A DNA stretch of 64,000 nt from Amycolatopsis keratiniphila subsp. keratiniphila (GTDB lineage Bacteria; Actinomycetota; Actinomycetes; Mycobacteriales; Pseudonocardiaceae). Positions 8,400-17,197 of this stretch are shown here, piece by piece. Below the pieces are notes generated by a model. It did not search any database and had not been told where the DNA came from. It saw nothing but the letters and a program-made list of their open reading frames with translations. Both the position numbers and the translations under genes were made by a program. Numbering within the stretch: the first letter of the stretch is position 1; each line of letters opens with the position of its first letter. The DNA lies in assembly GCF_001620365.2 (NCBI RefSeq), contig NZ_LQMT02000020.1, forward strand, positions 83,852-147,851, in the 5' to 3' direction.

Positions 8400-8945
8400 T
8401 CAGTAGGTCTCAGCGCCCGGCCAGCGGTCACTGAAGGTGATCGAAAAAGCGTTTAGTGCGGGTTCCATCGCATCTTCCACCGGGCTTGCCCGGTGGCGGT
8501 CGAGTCCAGACTCCGGGTGGCCAGATACAAGCACTTTAACGCAGCTTGTTCCGTCGGGAAATGGCTACGTGCCCGCACCGCGCGACGATACCTTGAATTC
8601 AAGGATTCAATCGCACTCTTGGAACACATCACGCGACGAATCTCCGCAGCATAGTCCAAAAACGGGATGAACTCCTCCCATGTGTTGCGCCACAAACGGA
8701 TCATCGCGCCATACTTACGCCCCACCAGTCCTCCAGCTCATCCAACGCGACCGCCGCACGCTTCGACGCGAGCCGGAACCACGCACGTCTGCGCGATCGT
8801 CGCAGGCCACGCATTCGCCCAGGTCACGGTTTTTCATTTCAATCAACACTTGCATCCAGAACTTCGCACCCTCGACGCCCTGACCGGCCCGCAGCCCGAG
8901 CACATCCCGACGACCTTCCATCGTGACATCGGCCCAGCTGATTAA
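8400..8945 (-). pseudogene. IS256-family (Mutator-type) transposase remnant
   Basis: Three pieces in different frames line up with the C-terminal half of IS256-type transposases. GRRDVLGL...EGAKFWMQVL lies near 8850-8920; WEEFIPFLDY...IRRVMCSKSAIESLNSRYRRAVR lies at 8500-8690; NAFSITFSDRW with a stop at 8400-8402 is the end. The frame changes at least twice and the N-terminal half with the first catalytic Asp is absent. It is a dead copy. No terminal inverted repeats were recognised. Confidence 0.8.
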
Positions 8946-9139
8946 CGACGGTCAGCCGTCGTAGCGGAACGAATACGTCTTGTGCCTAAACTGCACGCAA
9001 CCCGGCTGGGCGTTCACCGCGGACGGCGAATCGTCCTGAACATCACTTGCTTGACTTCAACTTTACTTGAGGTTCTACGGTCTCCGTATGATCTGCACTG
9101 CCTGCAGGTCTTACGGAGGCCTACCAGGAAAGGACATCC

Positions 9140-9607
9140 ATGACGACCCAGCAGATCTCCGACGCTGAGCTCGCCGGACAGCCCGCCGCGTACTGGACCG
9201 GTGTCACCTACGAGGCGCTCATCGCATACACCCGGGCCCAGCAGGCCGAAAAGGGATACACCCAGCCGCAGTTCTGGCTGCTGCGCAACCTGTCGGCGAA
9301 CGACATCTCACCTGACGGCGAGGGGATGACCCTGCCGGAACTTCGAGAGGTCATGACCTCCTATCTCCGGCCCGAGGACGATTTGAAGGCGGAGGCCGAG
9401 GTGCTCCTGGATCGAGGCTGGCTGACCCAGGACGCCGAGGACCGGCTGTGGCTCACCAAGGAGGGGGAACAGGCCCGCGTCGACCTCGCACGCAACGCCC
9501 CCGCGATCCGTGCCGCCCTCCACGAGGGCATCGACGACGCGGACTACGTCACCACACTGAAGGTGCTCCAGCAACTGGTCCGCAACACTGGCGGGATCGT
9601 CGCCTGA
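9140..9607 (+). CDS. MarR-family winged-helix regulator
   Basis: A 155-residue protein. A first helix region (YEALIAYTRAQQAEKGYTQPQFWLLRNL) is followed by a winged helix-turn-helix with LTLPEL-like helix, EVLLDRGWLTQDAEDRLWLTKEG wing, and a C-terminal dimerisation helix. The ATG at 9140 has GGAAAGGA upstream. It stands alone between an IS remnant and a degraded gene, inside the putative island. No operator or target gene is evident. Confidence 0.82.
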   Translation: MTTQQISDAELAGQPAAYWTGVTYEALIAYTRAQQAEKGYTQPQFWLLRNLSANDISPDGEGMTLPELREVMTSYLRPEDDLKAEAEVLLDRGWLTQDAEDRLWLTKEGEQARVDLARNAPAIRAALHEGIDDADYVTTLKVLQQLVRNTGGIVA

Positions 9608-10080
9608 TAGACCGAGGGGTCGATGACGCCGCCCGCACCGTGTTCACGGTCGGTGGTCCCCGCGACGGGCGTACCGAAACGATCGGCACGCGCCCGCCGA
9701 CCACGGGCGATCGCACCGCCGCGCGGGTGTTCGGGCGCGCGTTGACCACCGCCGGGGTGCGTGACCGGGTGGCGACGAAGACGACCTCGCCGATTCCGCC
9801 CGGTCGCCTTCGGATGCGCGCTCGGACTGTCGAGCCCCCGGTGCCGCGCGGTTGCTGATCATCGTGTCCGACGGGAAGATCCGCGACACGCCCCGCCGCA
9901 ACGGGCAGCAACTTCTCGACCGGTTGCGCGCCACCGGTCGCGCCGTGTCGTGGATCTCCCGGACGTCCCTGGGCGCAAGCCGACGACCGAGGCGACCGTG
10001 CACGTGATGACCGCCCCCACGACCACCGCGCAGGCCAGTGGTCGCACCGCACGGCAACGCAACCCTTCAAGGCGGCTGGG
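9608..10080 (+). pseudogene. Frameshifted gene remnant (VWA-like C-terminal fragment)
   Basis: No intact reading frame fits. One frame carries a credible protein segment, LLIIVSDGKIRDTPRRNGQ followed by LLDRLRATGRAVSWIS. It resembles the strand and loop after the MIDAS region of von Willebrand A-type proteins in actinomycetes. Upstream segments (TVGGPRDGRTETIGTRPPT) may belong to the same gene in another frame. A degraded gene within the island is the best reading; the VWA assignment is tentative. Confidence 0.4.
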
Positions 10081-10120
10081 CCAAGCGGCAATCCGGCGTC
10101 CGCGAGCCCTAGAGGACCGA

Positions 10121-10166
10121 CTCTTAACCAGCGGGTTCGGGGTTCGAGACCCTGATGGCGCACAGT
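10121..10166 (+). repeat. Second attachment-site repeat (partial tRNA-Lys 3' end)
   Basis: A 46-base copy of 5831-5876 with one mismatch. The 5' half of the tRNA is absent here, so this is a truncated duplicate marking the far end of an integrated element of about 4.3 kb. Confidence 0.85.
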
Positions 10167-10174
10167 AAGAAACC

Positions 10175-10226
10175 AAAGCCCACCAACGATTATCCCTTGA
10201 TTTCAAGGGTGTCGTCGGTGGGCTTT
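10175..10226. terminator. Hairpin after the second att copy
   Basis: AAAGCCCACC (10175-10184) pairs with GGTGGGCTTT (10217-10226). Same layout as the hairpin after the intact tRNA-Lys, at the same distance. Confidence 0.5.
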
Positions 10227-10329
10227 GTTGATGTGTGAGCCCGAGGTGGGGCCATCGTGAGCCCCGTCAAATGTCCCTCCATGATGAATGAGGCGGGGAC
10301 CTCGGCCGCGGCCCTGGCTTCGTTGTTGT

Positions 10330-10895
10330 CGACCACGAGTGGCGCGCGACCTGCAGATCTTCTGACCGCGTTCGTAGCCGGCTCGACGAACCAGGCTCGC
10401 GGTCGCTTCGGCGCTGGCATGGGCGAGGGACGGGAGCACGCTGGTGTAGGTGTCGGCCGTCAGGACGATGCTTGCGTGGCCCAGCAGCGCTTGCACCGTC
10501 TTGAGGTCGTTCCCCGCGGCCAGCGACAGCGTCGCCGCGCCATGACGGAGGTCGCGGAAACGTACCGGCGGCAGCCCAGACTTGATGATCAGCCGACGGA
10601 ACGAATGCGATACGTAACTTGGGCTCCAATACTGCCCATTCCCGTGCGCGAAGACCCAACCGTCCGGAGCGCCTCCGCCTGGGCCGCGGTCTTCGGCAGG
10701 CACACTACCGCTTTGCAGTCCCGCTCTTGAATCTGATGAGTCACCGCCAAGGTCGCCTCGTCGAGATCGAGGTCGCACCAGCGCAGGCCAAGGGCCTCGC
10801 CACGCCGCAACCCGGTCAAGGCCGCGACATGGAACAAGGGATGCAGCGGATGATGCCCAGCGAACTGGAGAAACGCCGCGTGCAGCTCGCACCGG
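10330..10895 (-). pseudogene. Second tyrosine integrase remnant, frameshifted
   Basis: The upstream part reads HPLFHVAALTGLRRGEALGL (box I with catalytic Arg). After a frame change near 10660-10690 the other frame reads FRDLRHGAATLSLAAGNDLK, then LLGHASIVLTADTYTSV (second catalytic His and nucleophilic Tyr). The C-terminal catalytic core is therefore more complete than in the 6008-6190 remnant, but it is out of frame and lacks an N-terminus. It lies beside the second att copy, so at least two integration events used this tRNA. Confidence 0.75.
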
Positions 10896-11251
10896 CCTGG
10901 CGCGGCCTCGGTGGAGTCGGACGACTACTCACCGCCCGGCTGCTCCGCTGGATCTGCACTGACCCACGACTCGTCGCTGTACTGCCGTTCCCCATCGACC
11001 TCGACCGCGGCCTGCTCAAAGACGACTCGATCTTCGAACCGGCACTCGAAAAAGTACGCCGCACCTGGGCAGCACTCGGATTCCAACCCGCCACCGATCA
11101 GCTGTGGATCATGGACCCTGCGGACGGAGCACACGAGAGCACCATCACCAGCTCGATGCACACCTTGGCATTGATCGATAGACCGAACTCACACGTATCG
11201 CACCATCGCTTCGCTTTGCGACACAGCGCATGGACATGTCCGGCACGGTGA
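10829..11251 (+). pseudogene. Orphan protein fragment, unknown family
   Basis: Its 5' part is antisense to the integrase remnant and unlikely to be real. From about 10900 on, the frame looks protein-like (FPIDLDRGLLKDDSIFEPAL, then TWAALGFQPATDQLWIMDPA). No convincing start or ribosome site precedes it. A similar ending, LWIMGPAGGTHD, occurs at about 31670-31710 on the other side of the biosynthetic cluster. I read it as the 3' remnant of a gene cut by the integration events. Confidence 0.35.
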
Positions 11252-11336
11252 CGACACTTTTGTCGGCATTGACCAGCTCCCATGGGCCTCGGCGGATCAA
11301 CCGCCTGCCCCGTCCAACCAGCCTAATGTAGTGATC

Positions 11337-12155
11337 ATGACAACGGCAGCTCAAGAAGCCTTCCTACGTGCGTTCCACGCACATCGCCCCGCGGTTACCT
11401 CTGGCGCGATGAGCCAGGGCCGCGCGTCGGACGGCCGATCGAGCTACGAGATACTGCGAGACCAGGTCGAGGGCCATCCACGAGTGCTCGACCTCGGTTG
11501 CGGTGACGGCTTTCTGCTCGACTTGCTCGCCGGGGCCGGGCATGTCGTCGCCGGAGTGGACCTCTCGGGCGCCGAACTGCTGGTCGCCCGGCAGCGCCCA
11601 TCCCTCGCCGCTGCGACGCTGCTCGAGGGACGAGCCCAGGCGCTGCCCTTCACTGACGGCGCCTTTGATGCGTGCGTGTCACATATGGCGTTCATGCTGA
11701 TGCCGGAGGTCGAACGCGTCGCCGCGGAACTGGCCCGTGTCCTGATGCCCGGAGGACGACTGGCTTTGGTGCTCGGCGGCGGCGGAGCCGGCGGGGACGG
11801 CGCTTATGAACTGTTCCAGCGGCTGCTCCGGCCCGTGCTGGCCGACGCCCCCGCCGAACACCGGACTCCGCGACTGGGCGACCGGCGCACCCGGCACCGC
11901 GAAGGTATCGACGAGATACTCACTCCGCCCGGATTTTCGCCTGTCGAGTGGGCTACGGAGCAGATAGATCTCAGCGGCAGCGCCGAGCAGGTGTGGTCGA
12001 CCGTCTCGGTGACCTACAACCTGATGCCCCTGGACCCCACGATCGTGAAGTCGATCGAGGACGAATTCCTGTCCCAGGCAGCCGGGCTGCGCGACGCCGG
12101 TGGCCGGGTCCCCTGCACCATGAACGTCCACGTGGTCACCACGACACTTGGCTGA
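11337..12155 (+). CDS. Class I SAM-dependent methyltransferase
   Basis: A 272-residue Rossmann methyltransferase. Motif I is VLDLGCGDG near residue 52, the motif II acidic residue is in VAGVDLS, then AQALPFTDGAFDACVSHMAF and LARVLMPGGRLALVL (motifs IV-VI). This is the Methyltransf_11/25 type that methylates small molecules. It is transcribed toward the YcaO end of the minus-strand operon, separated only by a 38-base palindrome, so it may be the outermost gene of the cluster. It could also belong to the older flanking DNA. Substrate unknown. Confidence 0.82.
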   Translation: MTTAAQEAFLRAFHAHRPAVTSGAMSQGRASDGRSSYEILRDQVEGHPRVLDLGCGDGFLLDLLAGAGHVVAGVDLSGAELLVARQRPSLAAATLLEGRAQALPFTDGAFDACVSHMAFMLMPEVERVAAELARVLMPGGRLALVLGGGGAGGDGAYELFQRLLRPVLADAPAEHRTPRLGDRRTRHREGIDEILTPPGFSPVEWATEQIDLSGSAEQVWSTVSVTYNLMPLDPTIVKSIEDEFLSQAAGLRDAGGRVPCTMNVHVVTTTLG

Positions 12156-12207
12156 TCCGGCTCGCCGACCGCACGAACACGACGTTCTCGCCCTGCTCTT
12201 GCCGGAA

Positions 12208-12245
12208 GGTCTGTTTCCAGCACTCCGGAGTGCTGGAAACAGACC
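12208..12245. terminator. 38-base uninterrupted palindrome
   Basis: Arms 12208-12226 and 12227-12245 are perfectly complementary with no spacer; the centre is CTCCGGAG. It lies between the methyltransferase stop and the end of the convergent YcaO operon, so it likely terminates both. Confidence 0.8.
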
Positions 12246-12337
12246 CATTTCACCGGTTCCGCTGCCGGTGTCTGTGCGCGGGTGCCTTCCGAATCATGAG
12301 GTCCCGCAGATCCTTGGGAACGAACGTCCACCTGGAG

Positions 12338-13513
12338 TCAGTACCTCGGTCTCGGCACCACATGCCGGTCGGCGAACCTGAGCCCTGGCGCGACGACCTT
12401 GACGACCGCGAAGTCCTCCGAGGTGCTCAGGTTCACGGCGATCGGCTCCACTCCTGTGAAGTCCTGGATCCTTCGGCTAATCCACGCGAGTTCCGCCTCG
12501 ACATCGTCGAACTCCGGACCACCGCCTTCCGAGCTGATCTCCGCGAAGGAGGCGAGGTCTCGAGGAACCGGCGGCAGCTCGCCGGAGCGACGCTGGACGT
12601 GCGCGTACATCGGGGCGAGATCATCACGGGTGCCGCTGATCGCGGTGAGCCTGCTTTGGACGGATTCCGTGATGGCCCGGCTCAGGGCAACCCCGACCGA
12701 GGCGTGTGCGCCCGAACCGACCGAAAAGACCGGGAAGTCGTGACTCCACACGTACGCGACGAAGCATGCGATGCCCCATCTGTTCGGCACCATGGCGATC
12801 TCGAACACGGCGTCCGCATCGAGGATCTTGTCGATCAGTTCGGCACAGGCAGGATCTTCCACACTGGCCGGGTCGATATTGACCCGGCCGTCGAGCGAAG
12901 TGGTCAGATGTCGCAATGAGTTGCGTTCGAGCACTTCGTAGACCGCGTGCAGGGTGGCCTCGGGCACGTTGTTGCCCGAGGCCAGCCCGTTACTCCCGTT
13001 GCGCATGCCGAGCGGTGACCAGTCCGAGGTCAGATTCCGGGCCATGTGCACCATGTGGTGCGGCACCAGCAGGGAGCTCCCGCCGACCAGGCCACGACCC
13101 GACAGCCAATCCAGCGGCGTCCGGTCGCCGACCAGACCTCCCGGGTAGTTGTCCAGCTGCTCCAGCCGGTACGGCAGGCCCAAGTCCACCGCCGGGACGT
13201 CGCGGACGTCGGGAGGCGGGCAACCGTACTCGGCGTGCCACAGCTCGATGGACTCCATCACCGCTGAGATCTTTGCCAACAGCAGAGAATGCCCTTTGCC
13301 CTGTGACACGCTCAAGGTTCTCGCCAACGGCCGGACCGCCATACAGACCGGGATCCCGATCACGTCTAGCCCGGTCACATCGGCGACCCTCGTCACGCCG
13401 TAGGTGCTCAGATGCGGCCGCATGACCTCCCAGGTGTGCTCGGGGAGCCGAGTGCGGTGCGTGCCGGTGAAAAAACTCTTGCGAGTGCCCGCGGTCACGA
13501 TCTGTTCAGCCAT
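12338..13513 (-). CDS. YcaO-domain protein (RiPP backbone thioamidation/azoline type)
   Basis: A 391-residue YcaO enzyme, which uses ATP to phosphorylate a peptide amide oxygen so that sulfur (or a Cys/Ser/Thr side chain) can replace it. ATP-site motifs are clear: SQGKG (70-74) followed by SAVMESIE with the metal-binding Glu pair (about 87 and 90), then ASGNNVPEATLHAVYEVLER, then GSGAHASVGVALSRAITE and QSRL. The C-terminus is VPRPRY, not the PxPxP tail of azole-forming YcaOs that work with E1/ocin-ThiF partners. None of those partners is present. Start ATG at 13513 has AGGAG 8 bases upstream. It overlaps the TfuA stop by 8 bases, so the two are translationally coupled, as expected for a YcaO-TfuA thioamide pair. 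Last gene of the operon. Confidence 0.93.
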   Translation of the reverse strand: MAEQIVTAGTRKSFFTGTHRTRLPEHTWEVMRPHLSTYGVTRVADVTGLDVIGIPVCMAVRPLARTLSVSQGKGHSLLLAKISAVMESIELWHAEYGCPPPDVRDVPAVDLGLPYRLEQLDNYPGGLVGDRTPLDWLSGRGLVGGSSLLVPHHMVHMARNLTSDWSPLGMRNGSNGLASGNNVPEATLHAVYEVLERNSLRHLTTSLDGRVNIDPASVEDPACAELIDKILDADAVFEIAMVPNRWGIACFVAYVWSHDFPVFSVGSGAHASVGVALSRAITESVQSRLTAISGTRDDLAPMYAHVQRRSGELPPVPRDLASFAEISSEGGGPEFDDVEAELAWISRRIQDFTGVEPIAVNLSTSEDFAVVKVVAPGLRFADRHVVPRPRY

Positions 13514-14906
13514 GGGCAGCGCTCCTGTCTTCGCGTAGCAGCACTTTGTCCACCAGACGCGCCGCGTGCGCCGCGTGCCGCAAGTAGAACGGGCGGACGG
13601 CGGCGACCGCCTCGTCGACAGAGATGAACCCACGATCGCGGGCGGCCGCTGTGAGATGGCGATCGTCGACCTCCACCCCCCAAACCGTACCGAGATGGGT
13701 TTTCAACCTCGTGGTCTTCAAGTTGTCGATGTGTTTGGTGTGGTTCACTCCGGCCACCTCGCGGTTGATCACGAAGGACTCGGCGACCGCCTGTTCCGTG
13801 CGTGGCAAATCGACGAGGAGCCCTTCGGCATCGAACGGCGTCCTGGGGAAGTCAGGAGACTTCGAGGAGGACCGGACCAGGACACGGACGACCAGTTCCT
13901 CCTCGTCACGGGACGCCAACTCTTCCGGGGTGAGCCATTCGGCCGTCCGATCCGCGGTGAGCAATTCGAGGCCCCGTTCAGGCAGAGCGGCGGCCGCGAG
14001 GGCCCGTTCTCGCAATGGCAGGTCGGCTCGGGCGGTCCCGGATCTCGCGACACGGCTCAGGACGTGCCGCTCCCATCGGAGTGGAAAGTCCAGGTCGTAG
14101 ATCTGCTGGTAGTTGAACACGGCCAGCCCGGAGCCAGGCGACGCGGACACACTCGGGCCGCGGAACTGCGCGAGCCATCGCGCCAGGTGCATCGTGCGCC
14201 AGTCGTCCTTGCTCTTCCAGTCGAGCTCAGGCGTGCTCTCAACGAGACCAAGCCGTCCTTGAGCCACCACGTCGAGTGCCAGGAGAGCGTCCTGCCGTTT
14301 CAAGTCGCCGGCGCTCGGCGATGTCTCGACGAACCTCCGGACGACGGCGACGGATCGGTGCAGACCGCCACCAAGAGACACCGACTCGGCTTCGAGCACC
14401 GGCCACTTCCGCAGGGGATAGGGCAGACTCTTCGCGAGTTCGACGATCCGCTCGGCATGTTCCGCGGGAATGGTCCCGTCGGTCACGCAAAGTCCGACGG
14501 CATGCCGGACGTTGACCAACGCCTCGCTGAGCAGTCGCCAATCAGGTGGCGGAGCGTGGGTCACCGCCACTTCGTCGTCCGCGTCGATGACGCCGTCCCG
14601 GTACATTTCGAAGACCGAGCCGATCCCGATCATGCCGTACCGATACATCTCGGCGGCGCGCAGCGCGCCCATGCTCGACGCGCCGGCCACAGTCGCGCCG
14701 GCGGCCATCACGTCGAGGATCTCCTTGTGCCGCACCGCCGGTTCCTGGTGGAACAGCCCGTCGATGACCAGCACCACATCACCTTCACCGGCCCGGAGCC
14801 TGAGCAGGTCGCCGAGCTTGACCGGCCCGTGCACCACGGCTCCGTCGAGATGCCGGTGTACTTCGTCATGGCCGAGGGTCGGGCCGGCGAAAACATGGAC
14901 GGTCAC
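13506..14906 (-). CDS. TfuA-like protein, YcaO partner
   Basis: A 466-residue protein. Its N-terminal 200 residues are a TfuA core: VHVFAGPTLG at the start, VVLVIDGLFHQEPAVRHKEI, then the hallmark GASSMGALRAAE at 75-86 and GVIDADDEVAVTH. In methanogens and thioamitide/thiopeptin clusters TfuA works with YcaO, probably by delivering sulfur for thioamide formation. The C-terminal 250 residues are a longer, less conserved extension seen in the trifolitoxin-type TfuA group. Start GTG at 14906 has GGAGGAG upstream. It overlaps the YcaO start. Function in thioamidation is inferred from the family pair. Confidence 0.9.
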   Translation of the reverse strand: MTVHVFAGPTLGHDEVHRHLDGAVVHGPVKLGDLLRLRAGEGDVVLVIDGLFHQEPAVRHKEILDVMAAGATVAGASSMGALRAAEMYRYGMIGIGSVFEMYRDGVIDADDEVAVTHAPPPDWRLLSEALVNVRHAVGLCVTDGTIPAEHAERIVELAKSLPYPLRKWPVLEAESVSLGGGLHRSVAVVRRFVETSPSAGDLKRQDALLALDVVAQGRLGLVESTPELDWKSKDDWRTMHLARWLAQFRGPSVSASPGSGLAVFNYQQIYDLDFPLRWERHVLSRVARSGTARADLPLRERALAAAALPERGLELLTADRTAEWLTPEELASRDEEELVVRVLVRSSSKSPDFPRTPFDAEGLLVDLPRTEQAVAESFVINREVAGVNHTKHIDNLKTTRLKTHLGTVWGVEVDDRHLTAAARDRGFISVDEAVAAVRPFYLRHAAHAARLVDKVLLREDRSAAHG

Positions 14907-14945
14907 AGCACTCCTCCATAGCGAAAATTACTTGCCGGGCAGGCG

Positions 14946-15857
14946 TCAACGCCGGACCGTGCCTTCCTTCAGCCGAGAAATCATTCTCAGCGTGGTGTCG
15001 ATCGGCGCCTCGTCGTCCAGTGATACCGGCCGCAGCGGGACATCCTTATTGGACAGAGCCACGCGCTCGTTCCAGGTTTCCTTTCCGCTAAAGGGAATTG
15101 TCTCGCCTTCGTTGTATTCGGGGTACGCACGATAGAAGTTCACGTCCTTGACTGGACGGCCGCGGACCAGGATCGGATCGAGGTAGAGGTTGTCGCTGCT
15201 GATCCGGGTCGAGGTGGAGATATAGCCGAGGTCGAGGCCGCAACGACGGACGTTCGACGTGTTGGGGCCAGAGCAGTGCAGCAGATTGGGGTGATGGATC
15301 GAGACGTCGCCAGGGCTCAGCTCGATATCGACGATTCCCCGCTCGGCCGACCACTCGTTGACGATGTCCTGATCGGCCATCGAGAAGAGCATGTTGGGCT
15401 GGTCCGTCCGCAGCGTGGGCTCGTGGAGCGGCAGGCGATGGCTACCAGGAACCATCCGGAGGCAGCCGTTCTCGGTGGTGCTCGGATCGATGGCGACCCA
15501 GACTGTCAGCGCCTCCATCGGGTCCAGCTTCCAGTACGCGCCGTCCTGATGCCACAACACCGGCTGACCGTCGAGCGGTGGCTTGCAGATGTAGTGAGCG
15601 GTGAAGGAAGCGAGATCCGAGCCGAGGAAGTACTCGGCGATATCCACTAGTCGGGGGTCCGAAATCAGGCGCACCCAAAAGGCGTCGTGCCGGATCAACG
15701 GGTGGTGGAAATGTTCGGGCCGAAGGTCTGGGTATTTTGCCATGAGCCATTTGACGTGTGAGTCGACTTCGGCGACGAGGTCGACTGGGAGCACGTCACG
15801 GATGATGGCGTAACCGTTCTCTTCGTAGTCGGCGGCAGCCTGTTCCAGTTTGTTCAT
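14946..15857 (-). CDS. Phytanoyl-CoA dioxygenase-family (PhyH) Fe(II)/2-oxoglutarate oxygenase
   Basis: A 303-residue PhyH-fold oxygenase. The facial triad can be read as His103-x-Asp105 in LWHQDGAYWK and His194 in NLLHCSGPN. Arg205, in the SNVRRCGLDL segment about 10 residues after the distal His, is placed to bind 2-oxoglutarate. Its likely role is hydroxylation of a carrier-bound or peptide substrate, as PhyH enzymes do in many natural-product pathways. ATG at 15857 has GAGGAG about 6 bases upstream; an upstream in-frame start would add a non-homologous charged stretch. It lies 35 bases after MFS and 39 bases before TfuA, so it is in the operon. Confidence 0.88.
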   Translation of the reverse strand: MNKLEQAAADYEENGYAIIRDVLPVDLVAEVDSHVKWLMAKYPDLRPEHFHHPLIRHDAFWVRLISDPRLVDIAEYFLGSDLASFTAHYICKPPLDGQPVLWHQDGAYWKLDPMEALTVWVAIDPSTTENGCLRMVPGSHRLPLHEPTLRTDQPNMLFSMADQDIVNEWSAERGIVDIELSPGDVSIHHPNLLHCSGPNTSNVRRCGLDLGYISTSTRISSDNLYLDPILVRGRPVKDVNFYRAYPEYNEGETIPFSGKETWNERVALSNKDVPLRPVSLDDEAPIDTTLRMISRLKEGTVRR

Positions 15858-15892
15858 ACTTCGCTCCTCTTTCTTCGGCTCGAGTGATCGCC

Positions 15893-17197
15893 TCAGCTCT
15901 CGGACTTCTTTCCCTCGTCCGGTACTTCCCACTCCACAGGAAGATCACGTTGGTCGCGCAGCGGCGATCGCAACAGGATCACCGTGGGAAGGGCCATCTC
16001 CAGTACCGCGATCCACAGTGCGGTGCCGGTGGACCACATATGGGCAAGCAGGCCTGCGCTAAGGCCACCGAGTGTGGTCGCCCCGCGTGTGACGACAATG
16101 TAGGCCGCCGACACGCGTCCGAGGTACGCCGACGGCGTCACACGCGCGCGCAACCCGGCTCCGGCGACCGACCTACCCACGATTACGAAGTTGATCCCGA
16201 TCGCCGCGGCGAAAGCGAGCGGCACCGCGATAGTCGTGAACACACCGGCGAACGGCATCGCCAGCAAGACGAACGGGGCCAGCCCGGCGAACAGCAGCGT
16301 CATCCTGATCTCGCCGTAGCGCCGCCGCAGGTGGGGACACATCAAAGACGACAACACTCCGGAGACCGCTCCCAAGGAGGCCTGCAGACCGAAGACCCAA
16401 GGCGACATACCGACGTCGCGCAGCAGGAACACCGGCAGCGTCGCGAGCAGGATGCCGATACCGAGATTGAACAGGGACGTTTGGACCAGCATCAACCGCA
16501 AGAAGGGCTGCCGCCACGACATTCGCAGGCCCTCGGTGATGTCCCGGCGGAAGCTCTGCCTCGATTCCCGGACCGCCTCACGGACCTTCCGCTCTACGCG
16601 GATCCCCTGCACCATCAGCGCCGAAGCGGCGTGGCACACAGCGGCGAAGAGGTACAGCAAGGGCGCAGCCACACTCTGCGTCAGGAAACCGGCGATCCCG
16701 GGCGAGACCGCTTGGATCGCGTTCTCCGAGGTCTGGAGGCGAGCGTTCGCATCGGCGATGTCCCGCTTCGGCATCAGCTCCGGGAGCACACTCGTGTGGG
16801 CGATGTCGAAGAACACCCCCGCCAGGCTCTCCAAGAACGCAACGACGAGCAGCTGCCCGACGGTGAGCACGCCCAGAACGTAAGCCAACGGCACGCTGCC
16901 GAACGCCAGTGCGTAACAGACGTCTGCACAAATCAGCACTGTCTTCTTGTTCCAGCGGTCGATCCAGACGCCCGCGGGGAGGCCGAACAAGAGGTAGCCG
17001 ACGCGGGTGAACGCGAAAATCAGGCTGACCTCGAGGGGACCAGCGTGCAGAAGCAGGACCGCGGTGATCGGCAGCGCGAACCCCGCGACCTCGCCGGCCG
17101 AGTACCGCAGCCCGTTCGCACCCCACAGACGTCGGAATGCAGGTTGCCGGAGTACCTCTGTATCCCGGTTCGAATCGTTACGCACCTTCGCGCTCAT
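15893..17197 (-). CDS. MFS exporter (EntS/MFS_3-like)
   Basis: A 434-residue membrane protein with about 12 predicted transmembrane segments. It has the MFS loop 2-3 signature-like GLPAGVWIDRWNKKTVL and a Glu/Arg-rich central cytoplasmic loop. It most resembles the enterobactin-exporter/macrolide-efflux group often found in biosynthetic clusters. The start ATG at 17197 overlaps the end of the adenylation gene by 20 bases. Its place within the operon suggests export of the product and self-protection. Confidence 0.88.
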   Translation of the reverse strand: MSAKVRNDSNRDTEVLRQPAFRRLWGANGLRYSAGEVAGFALPITAVLLLHAGPLEVSLIFAFTRVGYLLFGLPAGVWIDRWNKKTVLICADVCYALAFGSVPLAYVLGVLTVGQLLVVAFLESLAGVFFDIAHTSVLPELMPKRDIADANARLQTSENAIQAVSPGIAGFLTQSVAAPLLYLFAAVCHAASALMVQGIRVERKVREAVRESRQSFRRDITEGLRMSWRQPFLRLMLVQTSLFNLGIGILLATLPVFLLRDVGMSPWVFGLQASLGAVSGVLSSLMCPHLRRRYGEIRMTLLFAGLAPFVLLAMPFAGVFTTIAVPLAFAAAIGINFVIVGRSVAGAGLRARVTPSAYLGRVSAAYIVVTRGATTLGGLSAGLLAHMWSTGTALWIAVLEMALPTVILLRSPLRDQRDLPVEWEVPDEGKKSES

